A stretch of 64,000 nt of DNA from an uncultured Veillonellaceae bacterium (GTDB lineage: Bacteria; Bacillota; Negativicutes; Veillonellales; Dialisteraceae), in assembly GCA_927353735.1 (NCBI GenBank), contig CAKMIA010000001.1:186001-250000 (forward strand), written 5' to 3'. Positions 7,360 through 16,736 of the stretch are shown piece after piece. The notes beneath the pieces are model-generated. The model saw only the letters and a list, made by a program, of their open reading frames with translations. It was not told the DNA's origin and did no database searches. Position 1 is the first letter of the stretch, and each line of letters begins with the position of its first letter. The translations under genes and the position numbers were made by a program.

Positions 7360-8150
7360 AAATGGAATCCTCCAAAAGCAGAAGCTGCGTGCCGGCAGGT
7401 GCAGTCCGTATCCGGATCATAAGTAGCAGATAAAATGGTTATAATTTTACGGAAGCTGGCAATATTCTGCTGCATGCAGTCCACCACTTCCTGATGGGTC
7501 AGTTCTGTCGGTGAGATGCCCGCCGCAAAATTTGTAATCATGGAAATAGTGGCATAGCAGATTTCTGCTTCTCTTGCAAGCTGGCATTCCGGTGCATTGG
7601 TCATGCCGACCACATCGGCTCCCCAGAGCCGGAAGGCACGGATCTCGGCCGGTGTTTCAAAACGGGGCCCTTCGGTACAGATATAGGTGCCGTGCGGATG
7701 AATTTTAATATCTGCTTTTTTTCCTGCCTCCATAATCGCCTGACTCAGTGTCCCGCAATAAGGATGAGTCATGTCAAGATGAGCCACTCCATATCGCTCA
7801 CCGTCAAAGAACGTTCCAATGCGGGATTTGGTCATATCGATAAACTGATCCACCAGTACCAGATCGCCTGGCTTGTATTCCGGATTCAATGATCCCACTG
7901 CAGTAGTAGATACGACGGCCGCCACATCCAGCATTTTTAAAGCATAGATATTGGCCCGGTAATTGATCTTATGCGGTGGAATGGTATGATGCACTCCATG
8001 CCGGGCCAGGAAAATAATTTCCTTTTCATCAAAGAAACCGGATTCATAGCTCGCAGTTCCATATGGCGTCTCAATGACATGGGATGAAATATTCTGCAGA
8101 ATCCCCGGATCATATACTCCGGTTCCTCCGATAAAAGCTAAACGGCTCAT
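7356..8150 (-). CDS. mtnP: 5'-methylthioadenosine phosphorylase
   Basis: 264 residues from the ATG at 8150 (MSRLAFIGGTGV). The open frame extends 10 codons further, but AGGGAG lies 9 bases before this ATG and the extension overlaps hslO. It belongs to the MTAP/PNP family: GGTGVYDPG phosphate loop, RHG, TTAVGSL, and TEGPRFETPAEIR. It releases adenine and methylthioribose-1-phosphate from MTA, feeding MtnA. The start follows the hslO stop by one base and the end overlaps mtnA by 4 bases. It could accept other purine nucleosides, but pairing with mtnA supports MTA. Confidence 0.93.
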   Translation of the reverse strand: MSRLAFIGGTGVYDPGILQNISSHVIETPYGTASYESGFFDEKEIIFLARHGVHHTIPPHKINYRANIYALKMLDVAAVVSTTAVGSLNPEYKPGDLVLVDQFIDMTKSRIGTFFDGERYGVAHLDMTHPYCGTLSQAIMEAGKKADIKIHPHGTYICTEGPRFETPAEIRAFRLWGADVVGMTNAPECQLAREAEICYATISMITNFAAGISPTELTHQEVVDCMQQNIASFRKIITILSATYDPDTDCTCRHAASAFGGFHL

Positions 8151-8151
8151 A

Positions 8152-9021
8152 TTACTGAACTCCCTTCTGTTCTTCTTCAAACCATTTTCTCAGGATTTCA
8201 TTTCGGATAACATATTTTTTGCCACAATAGTGGCACACGATTTCTATGGATGGCTCCTGAAGCAGGCTTTCCCGTTCAGCCCGGGGCAGCGTCATTAATG
8301 TGGAGTGAATCCTCTCTTCAGAACAGGTACAGCGAAAAGCAAGCGGTGCTTCTTCCAGCAGTTCGAATTTTCCCTCTGTAATCAATGCTTCCAGAGACTG
8401 TTTCGAAGCACCGTCCGCAGTTACATCCCAGCGGGAAAGCTGTTCAAACAGACCGGCAAACCGGCTCATATTTCCTTCTGGCATAAGCTGTGCCAGAAAT
8501 CCGCCAGATCTTTCTATCGCCCCCTGCTCATTGATTTTTAATGTCAGAGAAACAGCAGATAAAGTTTGTTCCGAAGTATTGAGGTATTCTGTCAGTCCTG
8601 CGGCAATGTCTCCCCTGCTCAGATTCACCATACTGGTATAGGGCATCTTCAGCAGAGAATACCGTGTAACAAAGAGCTGTCCTTTCGTGCTGACCAGGTC
8701 GGCTTCATGATCTGTCGTATAGGAAATCCCGGCACCAGCTTCCGGATGGTCAAGATATCCTCTGACATAGTGCCCGTCATAGGCATCTATATGGATATTT
8801 CCCAAAGGACTTCCCGTAATCCATTTAAAGGAAACTCCTTCGTGATTTTTAAAATCATTGGCCAGAATAGCGGCTCCGGTTATGGCTTTGGCCATGATGG
8901 CTGCGGACATTTTCGGCAGATGGTGAATGACTTCCGCCTCAGCTGCCGCTCTGGAAGTATCAGCTGCGGTAAGCCGTATCCCATCGGGGCTCAGATAATG
9001 CTGAATCGTATCTGTTTTCAA
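8152..9021 (-). CDS. hslO: redox-regulated chaperone Hsp33
   Basis: 289 residues. It is a cytosolic holdase chaperone switched on by oxidation. The C-terminal redox switch shows the four zinc cysteines as CTC (about residue 232) and CHYC (about residue 266). The N-terminal part has GNIHIDAYDGHYVRGYLDHP and the SGGFLAQLMPEG region of the family. The start is TTG, with AAGGAG 8 bases upstream. It is the first gene of the run into mtnP, and a hairpin separates it from rpe. Why a chaperone leads a salvage operon is unclear. Confidence 0.95.
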   Translation of the reverse strand: MKTDTIQHYLSPDGIRLTAADTSRAAAEAEVIHHLPKMSAAIMAKAITGAAILANDFKNHEGVSFKWITGSPLGNIHIDAYDGHYVRGYLDHPEAGAGISYTTDHEADLVSTKGQLFVTRYSLLKMPYTSMVNLSRGDIAAGLTEYLNTSEQTLSAVSLTLKINEQGAIERSGGFLAQLMPEGNMSRFAGLFEQLSRWDVTADGASKQSLEALITEGKFELLEEAPLAFRCTCSEERIHSTLMTLPRAERESLLQEPSIEIVCHYCGKKYVIRNEILRKWFEEEQKGVQ

Positions 9022-9041
9022 ATCTGATTCTCCTTTTCATG

Positions 9042-9074
9042 AAAAGGAAGCTCACAAGAAATTGTGAGCTTTCC
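9042..9074 (-). terminator. probable terminator after rpe
   Basis: GGAAGCTCACAA pairs with TTGTGAGCTTTCC (one bulge) around a GAAA loop, followed on the minus strand by a short T run. Confidence 0.6.
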
Positions 9075-9080
9075 TGCTTA

Positions 9081-9725
9081 TCAGCATCGTAATGCGTCAA
9101 TGGCTGCTTTCCGGTCCTTTTTCCCAAATACGGAAGAGCCTGCTACCAGAATATCGGCTCCTGCTTTTTTTAATGCCGGAGCATTTTCCGCATTCACTCC
9201 GCCGTCTACCTCGATCTGCAGATCTGCATTCCCTTTTTGTTCTGCCAGTCTCCGAAGCCGGCAGATTTTGTCCAGCGTATAAGAAATAAATTTTTGTCCG
9301 CCAAATCCGGGATTTACTGACATGATCAGAACAAAATCCAGAATCGGCAGCATTTCTTCCACAAGAGACAGCGGAGAACCCGGATTTAAAACCAGTCCGG
9401 CCTGAATTCCCCGTTCCTGGATATCATGAATCAGTCTGTCGTGGTGTACCGCTGCTTCTGCATGAAAGGAAATCATCTGCACACCGGCTTCCTCCAGTGC
9501 ATCAAAATAGGATTCCGGATGATAGGTCATGAGATGGGCATCAAAAGGAAGCCGCGTATACGGCCGCAATGCCTTGATGACGGGTGCACCAAAGGTAAGA
9601 TTCGGTACAAAATGACCATCCATGACATCCAGATGAAGCAGATCGGCACCGCCCTGTTCAACATTTTTTACCTCATCGGCAAGATGAGCAAAATCGGCAG
9701 ATAATAAAGAAGGTGCAATTTTCAT
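9081..9725 (-). CDS. rpe: ribulose-phosphate 3-epimerase
   Basis: 214-residue TIM-barrel enzyme of the pentose phosphate pathway, interconverting ribulose-5-phosphate and xylulose-5-phosphate. Family motifs are SLLSADF, LHLDVMDGHFVPNLTFG with the metal-binding His and Asp, SFHAEA, LVLNPGSP, MSVNPGFGGQ and EVDGGV. CAGGAG precedes the ATG. It is the last gene of the prpC-prkC-rsgA-rpe run, 15 bases after rsgA, as in many Firmicutes. Confidence 0.97.
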   Translation of the reverse strand: MKIAPSLLSADFAHLADEVKNVEQGGADLLHLDVMDGHFVPNLTFGAPVIKALRPYTRLPFDAHLMTYHPESYFDALEEAGVQMISFHAEAAVHHDRLIHDIQERGIQAGLVLNPGSPLSLVEEMLPILDFVLIMSVNPGFGGQKFISYTLDKICRLRRLAEQKGNADLQIEVDGGVNAENAPALKKAGADILVAGSSVFGKKDRKAAIDALRC

Positions 9726-9740
9726 GATGATCTCCTGTTT

Positions 9741-10610
9741 TTAATACCTGGGCTTTTTTTCTTTGATCTCATTCAACATCTGACAGTAAGACTGATATCT
9801 GGAAAGCACAATATCTCCCCGGGATACAGCATCCCGGACGGCGCATTCCGGTTCATTCAGATGATGACAGTCCCGGAAACGGCATTGTCCCATGTACTGT
9901 TGAAATTCCCGGAACAGGAATCCTATATTTTCCGGAAGTACAGAATCCAGTGCCAGTGACGTATATCCCGGTGTATCCATTAAAAAAGAATCATTGCCAA
10001 AAGGAATCAGTTCTGCATGCCGGGTGGTGTTTTTACCGCGTCCTGTCCGGGAACTGACACTGCCGGACAGCAATCTGTCAGTACCAAGAAGGGCATTCAG
10101 AAGACTGCTTTTCCCGACTCCTGATGGTCCGGAAAAGGAGATAATATGCCCCTCCATGGCAGTGAACAGCAAATCCAGTCCGGCTCTGTTCGGAACAGAG
10201 GTACAGATAACCGGGTACCCTGCTTTTTCATAATCATGCCGAAGTTCTTCGGCTCTATCCGGATCCAGATCTGATTTATTGAGACAGATCAAAATTGGAA
10301 TTCCGGCATCTTCTCCAAGAAGAATCATTTTATCCAGCGTATACCGATTGATATCCGGTGATTTTACAGCTGATGTGAGCACAAGCAGGTCTACATTGGC
10401 TACCGGAGGCCTGTGAAGAAGAGAATGCCTCGGATATACCTTTGTAATTGCGGCTTCCGATAATGATGGAAGCTCATATTCCACCACATCACCGACCAGA
10501 ATATCGGTTACCCGCTTCAGCCGGCCCCGGGAACGGCATAGATGAAGATTTCCTGATTCACCATAAATGGAGAAATATCCATTCTGGTTTTTGATGATCC
10601 TTCCCTTCAT
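9741..10610 (-). CDS. rsgA: small ribosomal subunit biogenesis GTPase RsgA
   Basis: 289 residues. It is a circularly permuted GTPase that helps 30S maturation. It has an N-terminal OB fold (about residues 1-65), then the G4 motif NKSDL before the P-loop GPSGVGKSSLLNALLG and the DTPGYTS switch, and a C-terminal zinc site of the CxxxxCHHxxxxxC kind (RFRDCHHLNEPEC). The start overlaps the prkC stop as TAATG. Linkage to the kinase and phosphatase is conserved in Firmicutes, where the kinase can phosphorylate ribosome-assembly GTPases. Confidence 0.96.
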   Translation of the reverse strand: MKGRIIKNQNGYFSIYGESGNLHLCRSRGRLKRVTDILVGDVVEYELPSLSEAAITKVYPRHSLLHRPPVANVDLLVLTSAVKSPDINRYTLDKMILLGEDAGIPILICLNKSDLDPDRAEELRHDYEKAGYPVICTSVPNRAGLDLLFTAMEGHIISFSGPSGVGKSSLLNALLGTDRLLSGSVSSRTGRGKNTTRHAELIPFGNDSFLMDTPGYTSLALDSVLPENIGFLFREFQQYMGQCRFRDCHHLNEPECAVRDAVSRGDIVLSRYQSYCQMLNEIKEKKPRY

Positions 10611-12493
10611 TACAGTTCCCGATCCTGAATAACGGAATTATCCACCAGGACCTGTACACGTACATTTCCTTTTCCGGAAACATCCTTTGAAATGACCGAT
10701 CCAGGTTCTGCTTCACTGCTGTAAACGGTATGACGACCTTCATCATCCATGACGATGATTTCCACATGACGGGTCTTTCCGCCTTTGGGAATGGAAATGT
10801 TGACCGCTCCCCGTTTTTCCAGACTGGTTTCTCCGTTCTGATTCGTTCCTTTGCCAACGACCAGATCCACCCGGGAACCCGAAGCAGAATCCCCCGCAGA
10901 CGGTGTCTGAGCGACCACGATATTATCCGGATTATCCGCCTTTAAGGACGAGTCATTGGCGGTGATATTGCCTACAGAAAGCTGCAGAGCAGATAATGTT
11001 TTCTGTGCTTCCGACAGAGTCATACCTACTACATTCGGAACCTGAGCCTGATGTCCGTTAATCTGGACATTGACCGTTGTCCCTTTTTCCGCAGGCATTC
11101 CCGGAGCCGGCGTCTGCGAAATAATGACTTCCGACGGCATGGAGCTGTCAGAGCCTGTCTCGACAGCCCCGAGTTTCAGATGAAGCCGTTTCAGCTGTTC
11201 CTGTGCCTGATCGAGGGTCATGCCCTTCAGATCAGGAATCTGAATCACTACACCGCCCTTGCTGACTGTCAGGTGAATAATGCGCTGTTCCTTGACGGAA
11301 GCACCTGCCTGCGGTGTCTGGGAAATGACTCTTCCTGCCGGCACCGTATCACTGGCAATTTCATCAACAGATACCCGAAGATTTTCTTCTTTTAATTCAG
11401 TTTCCGCCACAGCGGCTGATTTGCCCACTACATCCGGTACTGTAATATTTTTGGAGCTCCAGAAATTGCCAAAGCTGAAAAAAGCCCATACAAAAGCAGC
11501 CAGAAACAGCAGAACCATAGCGATCCAGATATATTTCTGCGGCAGATGTGTAATAAAATAAGCCAGATACCGTTCCCGCACCTTCAAAGGCTTTTCTGCT
11601 TTTTTCTGTACGCGTGGCGCCGCTGGTTTTGCAATGGCCGCAAAATCAGGCTGTGCCGGTCTGTAAATCGACGTGGTAAATCCCTGCGCAATTTTCAGTT
11701 CGGAAATAAAATCGGAAATGGTATCATACCGCTTATCCGGATCTCTTTGCAATGCGGTCAGCAGGCACTCTTCCAGCAAAGGAGAAATCGCCGGATTGAA
11801 TTTTGTGGGACGGGGAATATCATTCTGGATATGTTTCAGGGCAATGCTGACCGCCGTATCTCCGTCAAAAGGAAGATGATGCGTCAGCATTTCATACAGA
11901 ACAATGCCCAGAGAATAGATATCGGTTTTTTCTGTGACCTGATCCCCGGCAGCCTGCTCCGGTGACAGATAATGAACAGAACCCAGAATGGATTCCCGGT
12001 TCATAATCGTAGATGAATTAATAACGCGGGCAATGCCGAAATCCGTGACTTTGACCTTTCCAGAATCAGTAAGCAGGATGTTATGAGGCTTGATATCACA
12101 GTGAATAATGCCGTTTCTATGGGCTTCTTCCAGTGCATTGCCTATTTCGATAGCGATTTTTACAGCTGTATCAATAGGAATATTGGGATGGGTTTGGATA
12201 TACTGCTTCAGTGTTGTTCCTTCCACGTATTCCATGATAATGTAGTACACACCCTGATCACATCCGACATCATAGATGCCTACGATATTCGGATGGCTCA
12301 GTTTTCCTGCAGACTGAGCCTCATGACGGAACCGGGTAACGAATTCATTATCTTCTGCAAAATTGCTGTGAAGAATTTTTACCGCTACGACCCGATCCAG
12401 AAGGATATCTTTGGCCATGTAAACATCGGCCATTCCGCCTGACCCGATTTTTTTGACCAGCTGGTAACGGTTATCAAGTAATTTTCCAGTCAT
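10610..12493 (-). CDS. prkC: membrane Ser/Thr protein kinase with PASTA repeats
   Basis: 627 residues. The cytosolic Hanks-type kinase domain (about 10-270) has a glycine-rich loop GSGGMADVY, Lys39, catalytic HCD at 131-133 and DFG at 151-153. A basic juxtamembrane stretch leads to one transmembrane helix (321-342), then three extracellular PASTA repeats (about 349-415, 417-482 and 484-553), which bind muropeptides or lipid II in relatives. After the PASTA repeats is a further domain of about 70 residues without a family I know. The stop overlaps rsgA and the start overlaps prpC (ATGA), so kinase and phosphatase are coupled. It likely senses cell-wall state. Confidence 0.96.
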   Translation of the reverse strand: MTGKLLDNRYQLVKKIGSGGMADVYMAKDILLDRVVAVKILHSNFAEDNEFVTRFRHEAQSAGKLSHPNIVGIYDVGCDQGVYYIIMEYVEGTTLKQYIQTHPNIPIDTAVKIAIEIGNALEEAHRNGIIHCDIKPHNILLTDSGKVKVTDFGIARVINSSTIMNRESILGSVHYLSPEQAAGDQVTEKTDIYSLGIVLYEMLTHHLPFDGDTAVSIALKHIQNDIPRPTKFNPAISPLLEECLLTALQRDPDKRYDTISDFISELKIAQGFTTSIYRPAQPDFAAIAKPAAPRVQKKAEKPLKVRERYLAYFITHLPQKYIWIAMVLLFLAAFVWAFFSFGNFWSSKNITVPDVVGKSAAVAETELKEENLRVSVDEIASDTVPAGRVISQTPQAGASVKEQRIIHLTVSKGGVVIQIPDLKGMTLDQAQEQLKRLHLKLGAVETGSDSSMPSEVIISQTPAPGMPAEKGTTVNVQINGHQAQVPNVVGMTLSEAQKTLSALQLSVGNITANDSSLKADNPDNIVVAQTPSAGDSASGSRVDLVVGKGTNQNGETSLEKRGAVNISIPKGGKTRHVEIIVMDDEGRHTVYSSEAEPGSVISKDVSGKGNVRVQVLVDNSVIQDREL

Positions 12494-13242
12494 GATTCAG
12501 CTCCATTATTTAGCTCATCAGGAATATATTGAACAAGAATGGCCGAAATATTATCAGAGGCCCCGGCTTCATACACCTTTTTCAGAAGCTGTTCCGCACA
12601 GGCTTTCAGAGCTTCTTCTCCTCTGCCGCAGTCATTAAATGCTTCTGTAATGGTATTGTCATCAATGGGTGTACTCAGGCCATCGGAACAAATCAGTATC
12701 ATCATGGGGCTGTCCAGTGCAATCGTGCCGGTATCCACTTCCAGTGCCGCACGGATGCCCACCGCTCTGGTAATCTCATTTTTTCTCGGATGGGCACGCA
12801 TTTCTTCGCGGGAAATCTTTCCTTCATCCACCAGTGTCATCACAAAAGAATGATCCTTTGTGATCTGTGTCAGCCGGCCGGTATTCCATATATAAAGCCG
12901 GCTGTCTCCCACATGTGCCCAATACAGGTGATCTTCGGCAATTGCCGCAAGGATGAGGGTAGTCCCCATCTCCTGATAGGTTCCGGAGGAGACCTTCTGA
13001 TGCAGGATGGCATGGTTGGCAAAAAGCACTGCCTCCCGCATTGCAGATTCCGAATAGACTGTATCCGGATGTGCATCAAAATACTGCTTCACCGCAGCCA
13101 CTGCAGTGGAACTGGCCAACTGGCCGCCTTCATAACCACCCATTCCATCGGCCAGGACAAAAAGGCGGGTACCCACCAGAATGCAGTCCTCATTCACCGG
13201 ACGTATAAGCCCGGCTTCCGAAATGCCATAACTTGTAATCAT
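12490..13242 (-). CDS. prpC: PP2C-type Ser/Thr protein phosphatase
   Basis: 250-residue PPM phosphatase that reverses PrkC phosphorylation. Metal-binding and catalytic motifs are visible: VNEDC near residue 18, LADGMGGYEGG, GTTL, HVGDSRLY, KDHS, and CSDGLS. It is cytosolic, with no membrane segment. The ATGA overlap with prkC marks translational coupling. The 173-base gap upstream separates it from rlmN and holds the rlmN terminator, so it probably has its own promoter. Confidence 0.96.
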   Translation of the reverse strand: MITSYGISEAGLIRPVNEDCILVGTRLFVLADGMGGYEGGQLASSTAVAAVKQYFDAHPDTVYSESAMREAVLFANHAILHQKVSSGTYQEMGTTLILAAIAEDHLYWAHVGDSRLYIWNTGRLTQITKDHSFVMTLVDEGKISREEMRAHPRKNEITRAVGIRAALEVDTGTIALDSPMMILICSDGLSTPIDDNTITEAFNDCGRGEEALKACAEQLLKKVYEAGASDNISAILVQYIPDELNNGAES

Positions 13243-13375
13243 ATTTCGCCACCAGTGTTTGAAACACCGTAAATCACTCTTTGCTGTTTCAGAGTATTTT
13301 CTTTAATTTATACGTTCTCATTATACTACAGACCAACTCTAAAAGAGAACCATCCCTGCCATATGGGGCTGCAAT

Positions 13376-13405
13376 AAAAAAGGGACTTTGTATCAAAGTC
13401 CCTTT
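13376..13405 (-). terminator. terminator after rlmN
   Basis: A 12-bp perfect stem (13379-13390 with 13394-13405) and a TAT loop, followed by six T on the minus strand. Confidence 0.9.
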
Positions 13406-13415
13406 CTCGTACCAT

Positions 13416-14453
13416 TCAGGAATTGTCTTTCAGATATCGTCTTTTGAGCTGACCGCAGGCAGCCTGAATTTCATCGCCCATCTGACGGCGCACGGTCACA
13501 CTTTTCCCGTGTTTTTCCAGAATCTGGCTGAATCGCTCAATGGCCTGATGATCCGGAGGATACAACTGGATATGTTCTGTCCCGTTGATCGGAATCAGAT
13601 TGAAATGACAGGACATATCGCCAACCAGCCGACACAGCTCTTCTGCATGCGTCCGCTCGGCATTAATCCCCTTGATCAGAATATATTCAAAGGTCACACG
13701 CCGTCCAGTTACATTGAAATAGTGCCTGGCGGCATCGATCAGTGTCTGAATGGGATATTTCCGGCTGGACGGAAGAATGCGGTTTCGTATTTCATCATTC
13801 GGTGCATGGAGAGAAATTGCCAGCGTGATGGGAATTTTCTCGTCAGCCAGCTGATAAATTGCCGGTGCAATTCCGCAGGTGGACAGCGTCATGCCCCGAT
13901 ATGACAGGTTCAGTCCATCCGGTGCATGACAGAGATGCATGAACTGCAGGACATTTTCATAATTTTGCAGCGGTTCCCCACTGCCCATGAGGACAATGGA
14001 ATGAACCGGAATCTGGTATAGCATGCGAAATGCATAAATTTGTGCCAGCATTTCTCCCGGTGTCAGATTCCGTTCCATTCCCTTGCGGGTGGAGGCACAG
14101 AAAATACATCCCATTGCACAGCCGACCTGTGTGGATACACAAATGGAATTGCCATAATCATGCTTCATACAGACCGTTTCAATCAAGGAACCGTCTGACA
14201 ACCGCAGAAGCAGTTTGATGGTATCTCCGTTGGAAGAGTGCTGTTGTCGAACGACTTCCGGCTTTTCGATCACAGCATTTTCTGACAGCCAGTCTCTCAT
14301 TGCTGCGGGAAACTGCGTCATCTGAGCAAAATCGTATACATACCGCTTATACAGATAATCATGAAGCTGTTTTGCCCGAAATCGGGGGAAGCCACCCTCC
14401 TGAAAGAACTGTTCCGTCTCTTTCAGAGGGTGTCCCCATACGTTCCATTTCAT
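13416..14453 (-). CDS. rlmN: 23S rRNA (adenine-2503-C2) / tRNA methyltransferase RlmN
   Basis: 345 residues from the ATG at 14453 (MKWNVWGHPL). The frame is open 23 codons further, but AAGGAGAGG sits just before this ATG. It is a radical SAM enzyme: the CAMGCIFC motif holds the three 4Fe-4S cysteines, MGSGEPLQN and the LSTCG segment follow, and a conserved C-terminal Cys is present in AACGQLK. It methylates A2503 of 23S rRNA and A37 of some tRNAs. The start overlaps the rsmB stop as ATGA. Confidence 0.97.
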   Translation of the reverse strand: MKWNVWGHPLKETEQFFQEGGFPRFRAKQLHDYLYKRYVYDFAQMTQFPAAMRDWLSENAVIEKPEVVRQQHSSNGDTIKLLLRLSDGSLIETVCMKHDYGNSICVSTQVGCAMGCIFCASTRKGMERNLTPGEMLAQIYAFRMLYQIPVHSIVLMGSGEPLQNYENVLQFMHLCHAPDGLNLSYRGMTLSTCGIAPAIYQLADEKIPITLAISLHAPNDEIRNRILPSSRKYPIQTLIDAARHYFNVTGRRVTFEYILIKGINAERTHAEELCRLVGDMSCHFNLIPINGTEHIQLYPPDHQAIERFSQILEKHGKSVTVRRQMGDEIQAACGQLKRRYLKDNS

Positions 14454-15805
14454 AGGCCTCTCCTTGTCATAGAAGCAACAAAAAAGCCATCGCTGTGATG
14501 TATATCCGGCCAGAGCGTACACATGCCGGAAGTACCGTCAATCCCTGGCAGAGAAAACGGTGCCAGATAAAATTCCGGGTGTATTTTCAGAAATTCTGAA
14601 ACCACCTGCTCATTTTCTTCGCGATTCAGCGTGCAGGTGCTGTATACCAGCCTTCCACCCGGCTTTACATAAGCAGCTGCACACTGAAGAAGCTGCTTTT
14701 GCAGTATCGGAAAAGCCTTCAGCTCTGTTTCCTTTCTCCGCCAGCGCATTTCCGTTTTTCTTCCGAGGACGCCCAACCCTGAACAGGGCGCATCAAGCAG
14801 CACCCGTTCATACCGATTTACGGCAGGCTTATGCAGAATGGAGGCATCCCGCGCCTCTGCATGGACAGAACGAATGCCCAGACGGCGGCAGTTTCCCTGA
14901 ATCAGCTGGATTTTATGCGGATAAAGATCCCATGCATCGACGCGGCCCTGATCGCCCATCATCGCTGCGATTTGAGTCGTTTTGCTGCCGGGCGCCGCAC
15001 ACATATCCAGAACGGTTTCTCCTGCCTTCGGTGCCAGAACACAGGCCGGAAGCATGGATGCCTGATTCTGTACATAAGCCAGTCCATCCCTGAGCAGAGA
15101 TGACTGAAAAAAGGGGCCGCTTGCTCCCAGGGAAATTCCATCTTCATAAAATGAAATTCTTTTCGGCTCTGCACCAATGGCTTCCAGTTTTTTTATCAGT
15201 TCCTCTGTCGATATTTTCAGACGATTGCAGCGGATATCTGTATCGGCAACCCGGTTTAATGCGGCAAATACCGCCTGCGCTTTTTCCCGTCCCCATTCCT
15301 CTGTCCAGCGGTGCACCAGCCAGACCGGTTCATTGTACGTCAGTGCATCATGAAGCTCTGGATCTTCCGTATCCGCCGGAATCCGGAAGCTCTCCTTCTT
15401 CCGCAGATAATTTCGGAGAATCGCATTAATAAATTTGACATTTCCGGCATGAGTTACCTGCTTTGCGATTTTTACCGTTTCATTAACCGCAGCGGAATCC
15501 GGTACGGCATTCAGAAAAATCAATTGATACAATCCGAGACAGACCAGAAGTCTGACTTTGGCATCCAGCTTTTTCAGAGGACGGCTGCTGAGCTGTTCTA
15601 AAATCCAGAGAAGATAATTGTACCGGCGGCACACACCATATACGAGCTCCGTCAAAAACCGCCGTTCCTCCGGCTTCCAGGTCCAGTGCCGAAAAAAATG
15701 CTGCAGAGTCAGATTGGCATAGGCAGATTTTTCAAAAATCTCATACAACCCCTCATAGGCAGCCCGTCTGGCTGGCGGAGCAGCCTCAGCATTCCAGTGC
15801 GTCAT
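14450..15805 (-). CDS. rsmB: 16S rRNA (cytosine-967-C5) methyltransferase
   Basis: 451 residues, usual RsmB/Sun length. The N-terminal NusB-like RNA-binding domain covers about residues 8-140. The SAM-binding methyltransferase domain has CAAPGSKTTQ, DAPCSGLG and the catalytic STCT cysteine motif. It methylates C967 in 16S rRNA. The start overlaps fmt by 20 bases and the stop overlaps rlmN, so fmt-rsmB-rlmN are co-translated. Confidence 0.96.
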   Translation of the reverse strand: MTHWNAEAAPPARRAAYEGLYEIFEKSAYANLTLQHFFRHWTWKPEERRFLTELVYGVCRRYNYLLWILEQLSSRPLKKLDAKVRLLVCLGLYQLIFLNAVPDSAAVNETVKIAKQVTHAGNVKFINAILRNYLRKKESFRIPADTEDPELHDALTYNEPVWLVHRWTEEWGREKAQAVFAALNRVADTDIRCNRLKISTEELIKKLEAIGAEPKRISFYEDGISLGASGPFFQSSLLRDGLAYVQNQASMLPACVLAPKAGETVLDMCAAPGSKTTQIAAMMGDQGRVDAWDLYPHKIQLIQGNCRRLGIRSVHAEARDASILHKPAVNRYERVLLDAPCSGLGVLGRKTEMRWRRKETELKAFPILQKQLLQCAAAYVKPGGRLVYSTCTLNREENEQVVSEFLKIHPEFYLAPFSLPGIDGTSGMCTLWPDIHHSDGFFVASMTRRGL

Positions 15806-16736
15806 GAATTTTTACCTGATATCCGTTAATGAAATCAGCGGCATCCATTTGTTTATGATTTTCCGGCTGCAGCTTTGCAATGCCCAGTATGCCATTCCCG
15901 GTCTGCACCCAGAGAACGCCTGAATCGAGGGACACGATTTCACCAGGATGACCGACGGCTTCACCGGGATATTTCGGCGGAATCACCTGATGAATTTTAA
16001 TTCGTTTTCCCCGGAAGAAGGTATAGGTCCCCGGATTCGGATACATGCCGCGTGCCAGTCCGCTAAGGACAGCCGCCGGCTTTGTCCAGTCCAGATGCCC
16101 CATATCCTTTGTCAGCTTTTCTGCATAGGTGGCGCGGGATTCATCCTGCGCTGTTGCTTTATCAAGCATTTCAGGGAGATGATCCAGAATGCGCAGCAGT
16201 TCTTTGGATCCCATGTCTGCCAGCGTTTCCAGGAGACTGCCGGCCGTCATTGTTTCTGTTATGGGCAGTGCCGACTGACTGATGATGGCGCCCGTATCCA
16301 TTCCTGCATCCAGATGCATCAGTGTGACACCGGTTTCCGGCTCTCCATCAATAATGGCACGCTGAACCGGTGCGGCGCCGCGATATTTCGGCAGAAGAGA
16401 AGCATGAATATTGATAGCCCCATATGTGGGAATATCCAGAATGGCCTGCGGCAGAATTCTGCCATAAGCGATCACAACAATCAGATCCGGTGAGAACCGG
16501 CGCAGTTCTTCCGCGGCCTCTTCCGTACGGAAAGACACCGGCTGAAAAACCGGAAGATTTTGCTCCAGCGCATATGCCTTGACCGGAGAGAAAGAAATTT
16601 TTCCGCCCCGACGATTGACCTTATCCGGCTGCGTATATACAGCGACCGGCGTATGCCCGCTGTCACACAACGTACGCAGTGTCGTCAACGCAAAATCTGG
16701 TGTACCCATAAATACGATACGAAGATTCTTATTCAT
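15786..16736 (-). CDS. fmt: methionyl-tRNA formyltransferase
   Basis: 316 residues from the ATG at 16736 (MNKNLRIVFMGTPDF). An ATG two codons upstream is too close to the AGGA ribosome site. It adds formyl from 10-formyl-tetrahydrofolate to initiator Met-tRNA. Key motifs are GTPDFA, the SLLPKYRGAAPVQ active-site loop and LMHLDAGMDTGAI. Length matches the Escherichia enzyme. It overlaps def by 8 bases; Def later removes the formyl group that Fmt adds. Confidence 0.97.
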   Translation of the reverse strand: MNKNLRIVFMGTPDFALTTLRTLCDSGHTPVAVYTQPDKVNRRGGKISFSPVKAYALEQNLPVFQPVSFRTEEAAEELRRFSPDLIVVIAYGRILPQAILDIPTYGAINIHASLLPKYRGAAPVQRAIIDGEPETGVTLMHLDAGMDTGAIISQSALPITETMTAGSLLETLADMGSKELLRILDHLPEMLDKATAQDESRATYAEKLTKDMGHLDWTKPAAVLSGLARGMYPNPGTYTFFRGKRIKIHQVIPPKYPGEAVGHPGEIVSLDSGVLWVQTGNGILGIAKLQPENHKQMDAADFINGYQVKIHDALEC

